DNA of 22,141 bases from an uncultured Eubacteriales bacterium. Lineage in GTDB: Bacteria > Bacillota > Clostridia > Christensenellales > UBA1242. Numbering within the stretch: position 1 is the stretch's first letter; each line of letters begins with the position of its first letter. The translations under genes were made by a program, and so were the position numbers. Shown piece by piece: positions 1-6,906 of the stretch. The notes under the pieces are model-generated. The model did no database searches and was not told the origin of the DNA. It worked only from the letters and a program-made list of their open reading frames with translations. The stretch is taken from assembly GCA_900557645.1 (NCBI GenBank), contig USSZ01000017.1, positions 1 to 22,141 of the forward strand, in the 5' to 3' direction.

Positions 1-146
1 TCTATATAAATATTTATAATATCATCACTATCAATATTAATATTTCCACCATTGGGATTAATTACACCATCTGATGATGAACCAATATAAAGATTATCTT
101 TAAATTCATCTGAAACGGTTTTTAAATAATTAAAATTAATATTTAA
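1..146 (-). pseudogene. Unidentified open-frame fragment running off the left edge
   Basis: Reading the minus strand, one frame stays open from just after a TAA at 147-149 to the window edge. It contains a protein-like stretch with the segments SDEFKDNLYIGSSSDG and NPNGGNINIDSDD. No ATG, GTG or TTG start exists between the TAA and this stretch, and no ribosome binding site is visible. I do not recognise the family. It may be the remnant of a gene that has lost its 5' end, or chance open frame in A/T-rich DNA. The downstream part lies outside the window. Confidence 0.25.
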
Positions 147-185
147 TTAAATAATAATTTCGTTTTTTTAATTATTTTCGACATT

Positions 186-797
186 TTACCAGTATTTTTT
201 TGCTCTTTTTTCTTTATTTTCTTGTTTTACTCGACCTATTACAAAATCTTCCTTTGCAACATTTTCTGTTACAGTTGTTCCTGCACAAATATAACTATCA
301 TCCTCAATATTTAGTGGGGCAATCAAATTGCTATTAGAACCAATAAAAACATGTTTGCCTACATATATTCTATTTTTTGTTCTACCGTTGTAATTGGCAA
401 AGATAACACCACAACCAATGTTACAGTTATCTCCAATGTCAGCATCTCCAATATAAGATAGATGGCTTGCCTTAGTCCCATTTCCAATATTAGAGTTTTT
501 TATTTCAACAAAATTCCCAATTTTGCAATTATTACCAATTTGAGTATTTGGTCTTATATGTGAATATGGTCCTATGGAACAATCATTTCCAATATGACTT
601 TTTTCAATTATAGAGTTTTGTATAATACAATCAGTTCCTATGGTTGCGTTAGATATGATATTATTTGGCATTATTATGCAGTTATCTCCAATGTATGTAT
701 TATCATCAATATGGTTGTTTTCATAAATGGTTACATTTTTGCCAAATTTAACATTTTTGCCAATATAGCAACTTTTTTTGTTAATGAATTTTGTCAT
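186..797 (-). CDS. Stand-alone GlmU-type glucosamine-1-phosphate N-acetyltransferase (left-handed beta-helix)
   Basis: This 203-residue protein consists of tandem hexapeptide repeats (IGDN, IGNN, IGNF, IGDN types) that form a left-handed beta-helix. It aligns with the C-terminal acetyltransferase half of bifunctional GlmU. The catalytic-type histidine is in KASHLSYIGD (about residue 112), the RP motif is near 82, the NY pair near 135, and CAGTTVTENV precedes the tail. In the family this half transfers acetyl from acetyl-CoA to GlcN-1-P, making GlcNAc-1-P for peptidoglycan. The N-terminal uridylyltransferase domain is absent, and no frameshift or leftover of it is seen upstream, so the protein appears naturally single-domain. 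The ATG at 797 is chosen over the one 21 bases upstream because an AAGGAG site lies 5 bases before it. It is divergent from glmS, which makes GlcN-6-P earlier in the same pathway. A different hexapeptide acetyltransferase is possible, but the GlmU motifs are specific. Confidence 0.8.
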   Translation of the reverse strand: MTKFINKKSCYIGKNVKFGKNVTIYENNHIDDNTYIGDNCIIMPNNIISNATIGTDCIIQNSIIEKSHIGNDCSIGPYSHIRPNTQIGNNCKIGNFVEIKNSNIGNGTKASHLSYIGDADIGDNCNIGCGVIFANYNGRTKNRIYVGKHVFIGSNSNLIAPLNIEDDSYICAGTTVTENVAKEDFVIGRVKQENKEKRAKKYW

Positions 798-830
798 AAC
801 ATCTCCTTTGTTAAACATATAATTTTTGAA

Positions 831-860
831 TTGATCTTTATCTTTTCACAGAAATATATA
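831..860 (+). promoter_or_regulatory. Possible glmS promoter
   Basis: TTGATC (831-836) and TATATA (855-860) are separated by 18 bases in the 130-base divergent gap between the acetyltransferase gene and glmS. The match is moderate. The predicted leader would be about 60 bases. This is too short for a glmS ribozyme, and no ribozyme core was seen. Confidence 0.3.
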
Positions 861-927
861 TGAAAATAAGTTATTTCTTGTTTCCTGATTTTGATTTAAA
901 GCATAAGAATAAATAAAGGAGATTTTT

Positions 928-2688
928 ATGTGTGGTATTATTGGTTATATTGGGAGAGATGTCAAAAAAAATCTTATTGAGGGACTTGAAAGACTAGAAT
1001 ATAGAGGATATGATTCGTCAGGATTAGCAATTTTACATAATAAAAATTTTTATGTAGAGAAGGCGATTGGCCCAGTTGAGAATTTAAAAAATAAGGTTAA
1101 GAAAAATGAATTTGATGGAGTTGGTATTGCTCATACAAGGTGGGCAACTCATGGAAAAATAAGTATAGAAAATTGTCATCCACATTTTTCTTCTGATAGT
1201 GATGTTGCATTAGTTCATAATGGTATTATAGAAAATTTTGAAGAATTAAAAGCATCATTAGAAAAAGATGGTAAATATTTTTATGGACAGACAGATAGTG
1301 AAGTGGTGGCAAAACTTTTATCTAAAAGATTGACTATAAATAAGTTAAAGAATGTTATAGAAAAAATAAGAGGTTCATTTGCTTTTGCAATTATTTCTAA
1401 ATTTAATAAAGAGATATTTTTTGCTAAAAATAAAAGTCCTTTATATGTTGCAAAAGGTGAAAGTTGTGCAATGGTTGCAAGTGATCCATGTTGTTTTGTA
1501 GGTAAATGTGATAATTTTTTTGTTATTGAAGATGGTGAATATGGCAAAATATCATTAAAAAGTTTTGAAGTTTATAATAAAAATGGAAATATGATAGAGA
1601 AAATACCTCAAAATCTTAATTTTGACTATGATGTTTCAAACAAAGAAGATTATTCTCATTTTATGATAAAAGAAATAAATGAAAGTAAAAAAGTGCTTCA
1701 CAATATTATAGAAAGATATAAAACAAAGGAAATCATTGACAAGTTAAAAACAATAAACTTAAAAAAAATTAATAGAATATATTTTATAGGTTGTGGAACG
1801 GCTTATCATGCTGGTTTAATTGCTGAAAGATATTTTAAAGAAAGATTTAAAATTGATATTTTCACAAGAAAAGCAAGTGAATTTTTATATGAAAAAGACA
1901 TTGTTGATGAAAAAACATTATGTATTTTTATATCACAAAGTGGAGAAACGGCAGATACTATTTCTGCATTAGATAAAACATCTAAATTTAATTCTACAAG
2001 CATAGCAATAGTCAATACAGAATACAGCACTATTGCAAAAAGATGTGATATTATGTTTCCAATATGTGCAGGGGAAGAGAAGGCAGTTGCTTCAACAAAA
2101 GCTTATTTTGGACAATGTATAGTATTATTTATTATTGCTTCTTACTTGAATGGAGAGGATTACAATAAAAATTTATTAGATTTTGAAAATAAAATTGATT
2201 TTGGAAATGATGAAGAAATTAAAGAACTTGCAAAATTTTTATTCAATAAAGATAAAGTATTCTTTATTGGAAGGGGATTTGATTATATAACGGCACTTGA
2301 GGCATCTTTAAAACTTAAAGAAATAACTTATATCTTTTCTTATGCTGAATGTAGTGGTGAATTAAAACATGGCACTTTGGCATTAATAGATAAAAATGTT
2401 CCTGTTGTAGTAATTGCAAATGATGAAGATTGTTTTAATAAAACGTTAAATAACGCCTATGAAGTTAAATCAAGGGGAGGTGAACTTATTTTAATATCGT
2501 CAGTTGAAATTTCTAACGATATTAAAGATAATTTTAAATATATAATCAAAATTAATGAATGTTTAAATGATTTGAAACCACTTCAAACTATTATAATTCT
2601 CCAAAAACTTGCCTATTTTACAGCAATTAAAAGAGATATAAATCCAGATAAGCCAAGAAATTTAGCAAAAAGCGTTACAGTAGAATAA
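928..2688 (+). CDS. glmS: Glutamine--fructose-6-phosphate aminotransferase (isomerizing)
   Basis: GlmS converts fructose-6-phosphate and glutamine to glucosamine-6-phosphate, the first committed step of amino-sugar and peptidoglycan precursor synthesis in the cytoplasm. The 586-residue protein is close to the usual ~600. The N-terminal glutaminase domain begins MCGIIGYIG, so Cys2 becomes the nucleophile after Met removal, and carries YRGYDSSG and HTRWATHG. Two SIS sugar-isomerase domains follow, with GCGTAYHAG near residue 290, SQSGETADT near 340 and GELKHGTLALID in the second. The C-terminus KPRNLAKSVTVE is the conserved family ending. An AAAGGAG site sits 7 bases before the ATG. It is divergently paired with a GlmU-type acetyltransferase gene, a functional link within one pathway. 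A strong hairpin terminator follows directly. Confidence 0.97.
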   Translation: MCGIIGYIGRDVKKNLIEGLERLEYRGYDSSGLAILHNKNFYVEKAIGPVENLKNKVKKNEFDGVGIAHTRWATHGKISIENCHPHFSSDSDVALVHNGIIENFEELKASLEKDGKYFYGQTDSEVVAKLLSKRLTINKLKNVIEKIRGSFAFAIISKFNKEIFFAKNKSPLYVAKGESCAMVASDPCCFVGKCDNFFVIEDGEYGKISLKSFEVYNKNGNMIEKIPQNLNFDYDVSNKEDYSHFMIKEINESKKVLHNIIERYKTKEIIDKLKTINLKKINRIYFIGCGTAYHAGLIAERYFKERFKIDIFTRKASEFLYEKDIVDEKTLCIFISQSGETADTISALDKTSKFNSTSIAIVNTEYSTIAKRCDIMFPICAGEEKAVASTKAYFGQCIVLFIIASYLNGEDYNKNLLDFENKIDFGNDEEIKELAKFLFNKDKVFFIGRGFDYITALEASLKLKEITYIFSYAECSGELKHGTLALIDKNVPVVVIANDEDCFNKTLNNAYEVKSRGGELILISSVEISNDIKDNFKYIIKINECLNDLKPLQTIIILQKLAYFTAIKRDINPDKPRNLAKSVTVE

Positions 2689-2711
2689 CAATTTAAGAAA
2701 AGGTATGATTC

Positions 2712-2753
2712 AAAAGAGATTCTATTCATAAAATTTTTAGAATCTCTTTTTTA
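2712..2753 (+). terminator. Rho-independent terminator of glmS
   Basis: The perfect 13-base arms AAAAGAGATTCTA (2712-2724) and TAGAATCTCTTTT (2738-2750) are followed by more T residues. It lies 24 bases after the glmS stop. Confidence 0.85.
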
Positions 2754-2847
2754 GCAAAAAATATAAAATTAATTGTGTTTTTATTTTAAACATTTTGCAA
2801 ATCTATTTAAATATGATAAAATAAAAGTGCATGGGATTGTTTACACT

Positions 2848-2875
2848 TTTAATTTATTGAAGAAAAGTATATAAT
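2848..2875 (+). promoter_or_regulatory. Possible tRNA-Gly promoter
   Basis: A good TATAAT (2870-2875) lies 29 bases before the tRNA. The best-spaced -35 is a weak TTTAAT (2848-2853, spacer 16). An alternative upstream pair, TTGCAA (2795-2800) and TAAAAT (2817-2822, spacer 16), is followed by a small inverted repeat, AAAAGTG/CACTTTT. Either could serve the tRNA; I cannot choose between them. Confidence 0.35.
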
Positions 2876-2904
2876 AAATAATGAATATTAATAAATGTTA
2901 TTAT

Positions 2905-2978
2905 GCAGGTATAATTTAGTGGTAAAATGTGCGCTTCCCAAGCGTAATTCGCGGGTCCGATTCCCGTTACCTGCTCCA
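2905..2978 (+). tRNA. tRNA-Gly, anticodon CCC, CCA encoded
   Basis: The 74-base gene folds as a full cloverleaf. The acceptor GCAGGTA pairs with TACCTGC (2968-2974). The D stem ATTT/AAAT is all A-U with loop AGTGGTA. The anticodon stem TGCGC/GCGTA encloses loop TTCCCAA, putting CCC at 2937-2939, which reads GGG (glycine). The T stem GCGGG/CCCGT encloses loop TCCGATT, and the 3' end is TCCA. Position 55 is C (2957) instead of the almost invariant T of the T-psi-C loop, and the D stem is weak. The Nudix gene starts only 20 bases downstream and may be cotranscribed. Confidence 0.93.
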
Positions 2979-2998
2979 TAAATTAAAAAGGAGATACT

Positions 2999-3472
2999 AT
3001 GTTAAATTTACGAACTACTTTACTTTATATAGTAAAAGATAATAAAGTTTTATTAGCAGAGAAAAAGCGTGGCTTTGGTGTCGGAAAAATAAATGGTGTT
3101 GGTGGGAAAATTGAACCTGGTGAAAGTATTGAACAGGGTATGATTAGGGAAACGTTTGAGGAGATAAATGTAAAACCTATAAATTATGAGCAAAGAGCAG
3201 TGATTCATTTCAGTCTTTTCTATAAAGGAGAATGGGCAAAAGAAGATACTTATGTTTTTGTTGCTTCTGATTATCAAGGAATCATTCAAGAATCAGAAGA
3301 AATGAAACCTCAGTGGTTTAATATTGATGAAATACCTTTTGATAAAATGTTTTCAGGAGATAAACTTTGGGTTGGAGAACTTTTAAAAGGCAAACATTTT
3401 GAAGCATTTGTAGATTTTGATAAAGATTTTAATACTAAATCTTTTGATATAAAGTTTGATGATGAAAAATAA
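2999..3472 (+). CDS. Nudix hydrolase, MTH1/NUDT1-like (probable 8-oxo-dGTP diphosphatase)
   Basis: This 157-residue protein has a Nudix box at residues 36-58 (G36, E42, R50-E51, E54-E55); the usual Gly near its end is Asn57. The catalytic glutamates that bind magnesium are present. The protein resembles mammalian MTH1 more than the short bacterial MutT: KKRGFG before the box, N-G-x-GGK with the purine-contact Asn at residue 32, and SEEMKPQWFNIDEIPFDKM after it. MTH1-type enzymes hydrolyse oxidised purine nucleoside triphosphates to monophosphates, cleaning the nucleotide pool. That substrate is inferred from family resemblance. The ATG has an AAAAGGAG site 6 bases upstream. It directly follows tRNA-Gly with no terminator between them, so it may share that transcript. 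Confidence 0.85.
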   Translation: MLNLRTTLLYIVKDNKVLLAEKKRGFGVGKINGVGGKIEPGESIEQGMIRETFEEINVKPINYEQRAVIHFSLFYKGEWAKEDTYVFVASDYQGIIQESEEMKPQWFNIDEIPFDKMFSGDKLWVGELLKGKHFEAFVDFDKDFNTKSFDIKFDDEK

Positions 3473-3533
3473 TCAAAAAAGTATTAAGATTGTTTATAAA
3501 AAGGCTTTTAAATTATGATAAAAGGAGAAATTA

Positions 3534-4010
3534 ATGAAAAGATGTGTTGTTTATTTCAGTGCGACTGGGACTACAAAAATTCTTGCAGAGAAATTGTCAA
3601 AAGTGATAAAGGCTGATTTATTTGAGATTATACCCAAACAACCATATACAGAAGATGATTTGAATTGGATGGATAAAAACAGCAGATCAAGTCGTGAAAT
3701 GTCAGATAAAAATTCTAGACCTGAAATAGAAAATAATATAAATATCAAAGATTATGATGAAATTTATTTAGGGTTCCCTATTTGGTGGTATACAGCACCT
3801 ACGATTATTAAAACTTTTTTATGCTCTCAAGATTTCTCTAATAAAATAATTTATATTTTTGCGACATCAGGAGGAAGTGGACTTGGAAAAACTGATAAAG
3901 ACCTTGCTCAATGTGTTGACAAAAGTTCAAAAATCGTTGCAATGAAAGTTTTTGAAAGTAGTATTTCAGGGCAAAGTTTAAAAAATGAAATAGAAAAATA
4001 TAAAATTTAA
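3534..4010 (+). CDS. Flavodoxin
   Basis: This 158-residue protein is of typical short-chain flavodoxin length. The N-terminal strand MKRCVVYFSATGTT carries the FMN phosphate-binding loop (SATGTTK, residues 9-15). The IYLGFPIWWYTAPTIIKTFL segment contributes aromatic residues that stack on the flavin, and ATSGGSGLGKT forms the third flavin-contact loop. The family carries single electrons in anaerobic metabolism or acts as a small FMN reductase; the partner cannot be told here. An AAAGGAG site lies 7 bases upstream. A weak promoter (TTGTTT at 3490, TATGAT at 3514) lies just before. It follows the Nudix gene by 61 bases with no obvious terminator, so cotranscription is possible. Confidence 0.88.
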   Translation: MKRCVVYFSATGTTKILAEKLSKVIKADLFEIIPKQPYTEDDLNWMDKNSRSSREMSDKNSRPEIENNINIKDYDEIYLGFPIWWYTAPTIIKTFLCSQDFSNKIIYIFATSGGSGLGKTDKDLAQCVDKSSKIVAMKVFESSISGQSLKNEIEKYKI

Positions 4011-4040
4011 CAAATTATAAAAAAAATTCATATATAAATT

Positions 4041-4068
4041 TTGATTACAAAAGATTTTTTGATATAAT
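4041..4068 (+). promoter_or_regulatory. Promoter of the 85-residue membrane protein gene
   Basis: TTGATT (4041-4046), a 16-base spacer and TATAAT (4063-4068). The predicted start near 4075 leaves a leader of only about 12 bases, which is little more than the AAGGAGG site itself. Confidence 0.65.
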
Positions 4069-4086
4069 CCTTAAAAGGAGGGAAAT

Positions 4087-4344
4087 ATGAAAAAGTTTTT
4101 AATGACAACAATTGTAGTGTTGTCTGTAGGACTTGCAATGATTTTAATTGGAAGTATATTGCAAGGAATCACATGGTCAACAGGATTTGATGGCACAAGT
4201 TTAGCAGAAGCCTTAAATAATGTTGGATATATTGTTGCAATGCTTTCTGGGGTTGTTTTAGCAGGCGTTGGTGTTGCTTATGCAGTTCGTGGAGAAGATA
4301 AAAACTGCCCAAAAGACAAAGAAAATAAAGAAGATAAGAAATAA
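4087..4344 (+). CDS. Small two-helix membrane protein, unknown function
   Basis: This 85-residue protein has two predicted membrane helices, about residues 5-26 and 47-68. They are separated by a short loop (WSTGFDGTSLAEAL) that looks extracytoplasmic. The tail from residue 70 is strongly charged (GEDKNCPKDKENKEDKK) and is probably cytoplasmic. An excellent AAGGAGGG site lies 5 bases upstream, and the gene has its own promoter and a strong terminator, so it is a single-gene unit. I do not recognise the family. Glycine-rich helices (LSGVVLAGVGVAYA) suggest helix packing, perhaps oligomerisation, but that is inference. Confidence 0.75.
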   Translation: MKKFLMTTIVVLSVGLAMILIGSILQGITWSTGFDGTSLAEALNNVGYIVAMLSGVVLAGVGVAYAVRGEDKNCPKDKENKEDKK

Positions 4345-4366
4345 GATAATTATCTAAGTAAAAAAC

Positions 4367-4400
4367 AAAGACTTGGTTGATGCCAAGTCTTTATTTTAAA
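4367..4400 (+). terminator. Rho-independent terminator
   Basis: AAAGACTTGG (4367-4376) and CCAAGTCTTT (4383-4392) are perfect 10-base arms with a 6-base loop, followed by a T-rich run. It ends the membrane protein unit before the next promoter. Confidence 0.85.
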
Positions 4401-4412
4401 GATTTATTAAAC

Positions 4413-4441
4413 TTGATTATATTGTTTTATTTTGATATAAT
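4413..4441 (+). promoter_or_regulatory. Leaderless promoter of the HExxH protein gene
   Basis: TTGATT (4413-4418), a 17-base spacer and TATAAT (4436-4441). The ATG at 4448 begins exactly six bases after the -10 box, so transcription should start at or next to the A of the ATG. There is no ribosome binding site. The same layout precedes ung and the XRE pseudogene. Confidence 0.7.
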
Positions 4442-4447
4442 AAAATC

Positions 4448-5329
4448 ATGTGTAATAGATTAAAATACATCAACAAAGTTCCTGATCAATTTCATAATGA
4501 TGAAAATTATATTAAAAATACGATTGATTATTTTTGTAATAAAATGAAGATAAAAAGTCGGATTTGTATAAAATTTATTGACAATGCAGACTTAGATAAA
4601 TATACAGATAAAAATGAATATGAGGAAACTGATTGTTTGTTAAAAAGTTATTCTGTAGAGAGACATGAATTGATTATAACAAATTCTGTTTTAAATTCAA
4701 TTAGTTTTGATGGTGGGGATCATTTCTGTTTGTCAATATATCATGAGTTAAAACATATTGAAGATTTTATCAATATGATGAACACAAAGTTATTTGATTT
4801 TAATTTTTGTAAAGTAAGACAAAAGAATTTTGAACAACAATACATATCCACAGGTTATTTATTTTGGACTGAAATATATGCATATTATGAAACTATTTAT
4901 GTAGCCAATATAAATAAAATAAAATATGAAAAAATTACTTTTAGTAGGTTAGTCAAAAATTATAGAAAAACAATAGATTTAGATAAACAATTTTATTATA
5001 AACAAGATTTAACTTATGATGAAGCAGTAAAATATATAAATTCAGTAAAATCTTTTATATATTTATGTGCAAAATTTATGGCATCATTTTATGTAAAACA
5101 TTCTAAAGTTCCAATTTCAAAAATTGAAAAAGATAAAGATTATAAAAGGGTTTATTCTATTTTATGTGGATTAGAACCTAAGGTTAGAAGATTGTTAAAT
5201 AATTCATATAGTAAAAAATCGTATGATAATTTGTTTAAGCTTGGTAAGCAAATATGTGAAAATATACAATGGAAAATTTTTAATGTTGGACTAGTAAAAA
5301 GTAAAGGTTCAGTAACAACATTTTATTAA
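4448..5329 (+). CDS. HExxH-motif protein, putative zinc metallopeptidase, unrecognised family
   Basis: This 293-residue protein carries YHELKHIED, a canonical HExxH zinc-binding motif at residues 99-103 on a predicted helix. A candidate third ligand is a glutamate in FWTEIYAYYE (E142, about 40 residues later), matching the gluzincin pattern. No signal peptide or membrane helix is visible, so it is probably cytoplasmic. The remainder is Lys/Tyr/Asn-rich with no known domain. The small size and the HExxH-then-Glu order recall ImmA/IrrE-type peptidases, but the sequence does not match well enough for that name. Its message is predicted to be leaderless. The alpha/beta hydrolase gene follows by 31 bases with no terminator between, so the two probably form an operon. 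Zinc binding and peptidase activity are inferred from the motif only. Confidence 0.7.
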   Translation: MCNRLKYINKVPDQFHNDENYIKNTIDYFCNKMKIKSRICIKFIDNADLDKYTDKNEYEETDCLLKSYSVERHELIITNSVLNSISFDGGDHFCLSIYHELKHIEDFINMMNTKLFDFNFCKVRQKNFEQQYISTGYLFWTEIYAYYETIYVANINKIKYEKITFSRLVKNYRKTIDLDKQFYYKQDLTYDEAVKYINSVKSFIYLCAKFMASFYVKHSKVPISKIEKDKDYKRVYSILCGLEPKVRRLLNNSYSKKSYDNLFKLGKQICENIQWKIFNVGLVKSKGSVTTFY

Positions 5330-5360
5330 AAGAAGATAAGATAAAAAAGGAATAAATAAT

Positions 5361-6257
5361 ATGGAAGAATTATTTTTAGATGCCAAAGATGGATATAAGT
5401 TGAGTTTGAATATTTTTGAAGTTGAAAATTGTAAAGCAATTGTTCAAATTGCACATGGTATGGAAGAACATAAAGAAAGATACAATGATTTTGCAAAATT
5501 TTTAAATAAAAAAGGTTTTACAGTAGTTACTGCAGATATGAGGGGACATGGTAAATTTGCAAAGGATTTAGGATATTTTGCTGATAAAAAGGGATATAAA
5601 CTTTTGATTTTGGATCAAGTTGAGATTATTACTTACATAAAAGAACGATTTAAAGGTAAACCGATTTATCTTTTTGCTCATTCAATGGGAACAATTATTT
5701 CTAGAGTAGTCTTGCAAACAAAATCAAAATATTATGATAAAGTGATTCTCAGTGGTTATCCAGCATATAATTCTGCAGCAAGTTTAGGTATCTTTATTAC
5801 AGGAATTTTAAAGAGTTTGCATGGAAGTAAGTATAAATCTAGGTTTATAGAAAATTTAGGTGTCGGAGCATTCAATAGAAAAATTAAAAACCCAAAAACA
5901 AAAATCGATTGGATTTGTTCTAATGCAAAAACGTTGCAAGATTATTTTGCCGATCCTCTTTGTGGAAAGGGGTTTACTGTATCTGCTTTTAGTGATTTAT
6001 TTCATTTAGTGAAAGATATGAATAAACATAAAAATTATGTAAATGTAAATCATACTTTGCCAATTTTATTACTTGCTGGTTCTGATGATCCTTGCACTAG
6101 AGGAGAAAAAGGAAGAAAACATTCATATAAAATTTTGAAAAAAGCGGGTTTTAATAATATAAAAGTAATAACATATCAAGGAAAGCGTCATGAATTAATA
6201 AACGAAACTGATAAAGATATGATTTATGATGATATAGCCGAATTTTTAGAAAAATAA
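5361..6257 (+). CDS. Alpha/beta hydrolase, monoacylglycerol lipase-like (serine aminopeptidase S33 type)
   Basis: This 298-residue cytoplasmic hydrolase has a complete catalytic set. The nucleophile Ser108 is in FAHSMGT, the oxyanion region is AHGMEEHKERY (31-41), the RGHG motif is at 61-64, the acid is in LAGSDDPCTRG (D242/D243), and His277 is in KRHELINE. The HGMxEHxxRY and DMRGHG segments are typical of monoacylglycerol lipase and lysophospholipase homologues, which release fatty acids from glycerides or related esters. The exact substrate is unknown. The nucleophile elbow starts with Ala instead of the first Gly of GxSxG, as is common in this subfamily. The ribosome site (AAAAAGGAA) is moderate. 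It is probably cotranscribed with the upstream HExxH gene. Its stop codon overlaps the terminator hairpin. Confidence 0.85.
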   Translation: MEELFLDAKDGYKLSLNIFEVENCKAIVQIAHGMEEHKERYNDFAKFLNKKGFTVVTADMRGHGKFAKDLGYFADKKGYKLLILDQVEIITYIKERFKGKPIYLFAHSMGTIISRVVLQTKSKYYDKVILSGYPAYNSAASLGIFITGILKSLHGSKYKSRFIENLGVGAFNRKIKNPKTKIDWICSNAKTLQDYFADPLCGKGFTVSAFSDLFHLVKDMNKHKNYVNVNHTLPILLLAGSDDPCTRGEKGRKHSYKILKKAGFNNIKVITYQGKRHELINETDKDMIYDDIAEFLEK

Positions 6258-6290
6258 AATGCTGAAATTCAGCATTTTTTGTTTTAATAT
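6256..6290. terminator. Bidirectional terminator between hydrolase and dCMP deaminase genes
   Basis: The arms AAAATGCTGAA and TTCAGCATTTT (6256-6278) are followed by T residues on the plus strand. On the minus strand the same hairpin ends in TTTTATTTTT, so it can stop both converging transcripts. It overlaps the hydrolase stop codon. Confidence 0.8.
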
Positions 6291-6302
6291 ATATTACAAG
6301 TA

Positions 6303-6749
6303 TTATAAATCTTGAAATTTTGTTAGTTTGACACCTGCTTCTTCACATATTTTTCTTGAAAATTCATCAGGATATCCTTCTTTATAAATTACTTCTTTTA
6401 TTCCTGCGTTGATAATCATTTTTGCACATACCACACATGGTTGATGTGTGCAATATAAAGTGCAACCTTTAAGACTAATTCCTTCCTTTGCTGCTTGAAT
6501 AATTGCATTTTGTTCAGCATGAGCAGCATAACAAAGTTCTGCATGAGTGCCACTTGGAACGTTTAGTTTATTTCTCATACATTCGCCTTTTTCTACGCAA
6601 GTTTGAACACCTGATGGTGCACCATTATAACCTGTTGTCATAATTCTTTTATCTTTTACAATAACTGCTCCCACATGTCTCCTTAAACAACTTGACCAAG
6701 TTGAAATATGTTCTGTTAAATCCATAAATCTTTTATTCCATTTATCCAT
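6303..6749 (-). CDS. dCMP deaminase (ComEB-type)
   Basis: This 148-residue protein is a zinc-dependent deoxycytidylate deaminase, converting dCMP to dUMP for thymidylate synthesis. The HAEQNAI motif (His77, Glu79) gives one zinc ligand and the proton shuttle. PCVVCAK (Cys105, Cys108) gives the other two ligands. GYNGAPSG and CMR/THAE segments are characteristic of the dCMP deaminase and ComE operon protein 2 group. The length is normal and the start has an AAAGGAG site 7 bases before the ATG. It stands alone, convergent to the hydrolase gene. It supplies dUMP in a genome that also encodes uracil-DNA glycosylase nearby, but no direct link is implied. Confidence 0.93.
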   Translation of the reverse strand: MDKWNKRFMDLTEHISTWSSCLRRHVGAVIVKDKRIMTTGYNGAPSGVQTCVEKGECMRNKLNVPSGTHAELCYAAHAEQNAIIQAAKEGISLKGCTLYCTHQPCVVCAKMIINAGIKEVIYKEGYPDEFSRKICEEAGVKLTKFQDL

Positions 6750-6771
6750 AATTTCTCCTTTATTTTAAATT

Positions 6772-6800
6772 ATTATATAATAAAAAAGTGATAAAAACAA
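6772..6800 (-). promoter_or_regulatory. Promoter of the dCMP deaminase gene
   Basis: On the minus strand, TTGTTT (6800-6795), a 17-base spacer and TATAAT (6777-6772). The leader would be about 16-20 bases including AAAGGAG. Confidence 0.6.
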
Positions 6801-6859
6801 ATACTTAAAAAGTTAGATTACATAAAATTTTATAATTTTATTAAATTCGATAAAAAGAT

Positions 6860-6888
6860 TTGTATTAAAAAGTAAATTGTTTTATACT
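6860..6888 (+). promoter_or_regulatory. Promoter of the 74-residue membrane protein gene
   Basis: TTGTAT (6860-6865), a 17-base spacer and TATACT (6883-6888), ending 18 bases before the ATG at 6907. The leader contains little beyond the AAGGAGGG site. Confidence 0.55.
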
Positions 6889-6906
6889 ATAAACAAGGAG
6901 GGAATT

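Noticed and set aside
798..927. glmS ribozyme in the leader
   Set aside because: The gap is too short for the ribozyme core and no matching pairing was seen.
1281..2030. Minus-strand open frames inside glmS
   Set aside because: They are antisense shadows of a well-supported gene, with no ribosome site or family resemblance; the same holds for frames opposite rnr, tyrS-region genes and the acidic protein gene.
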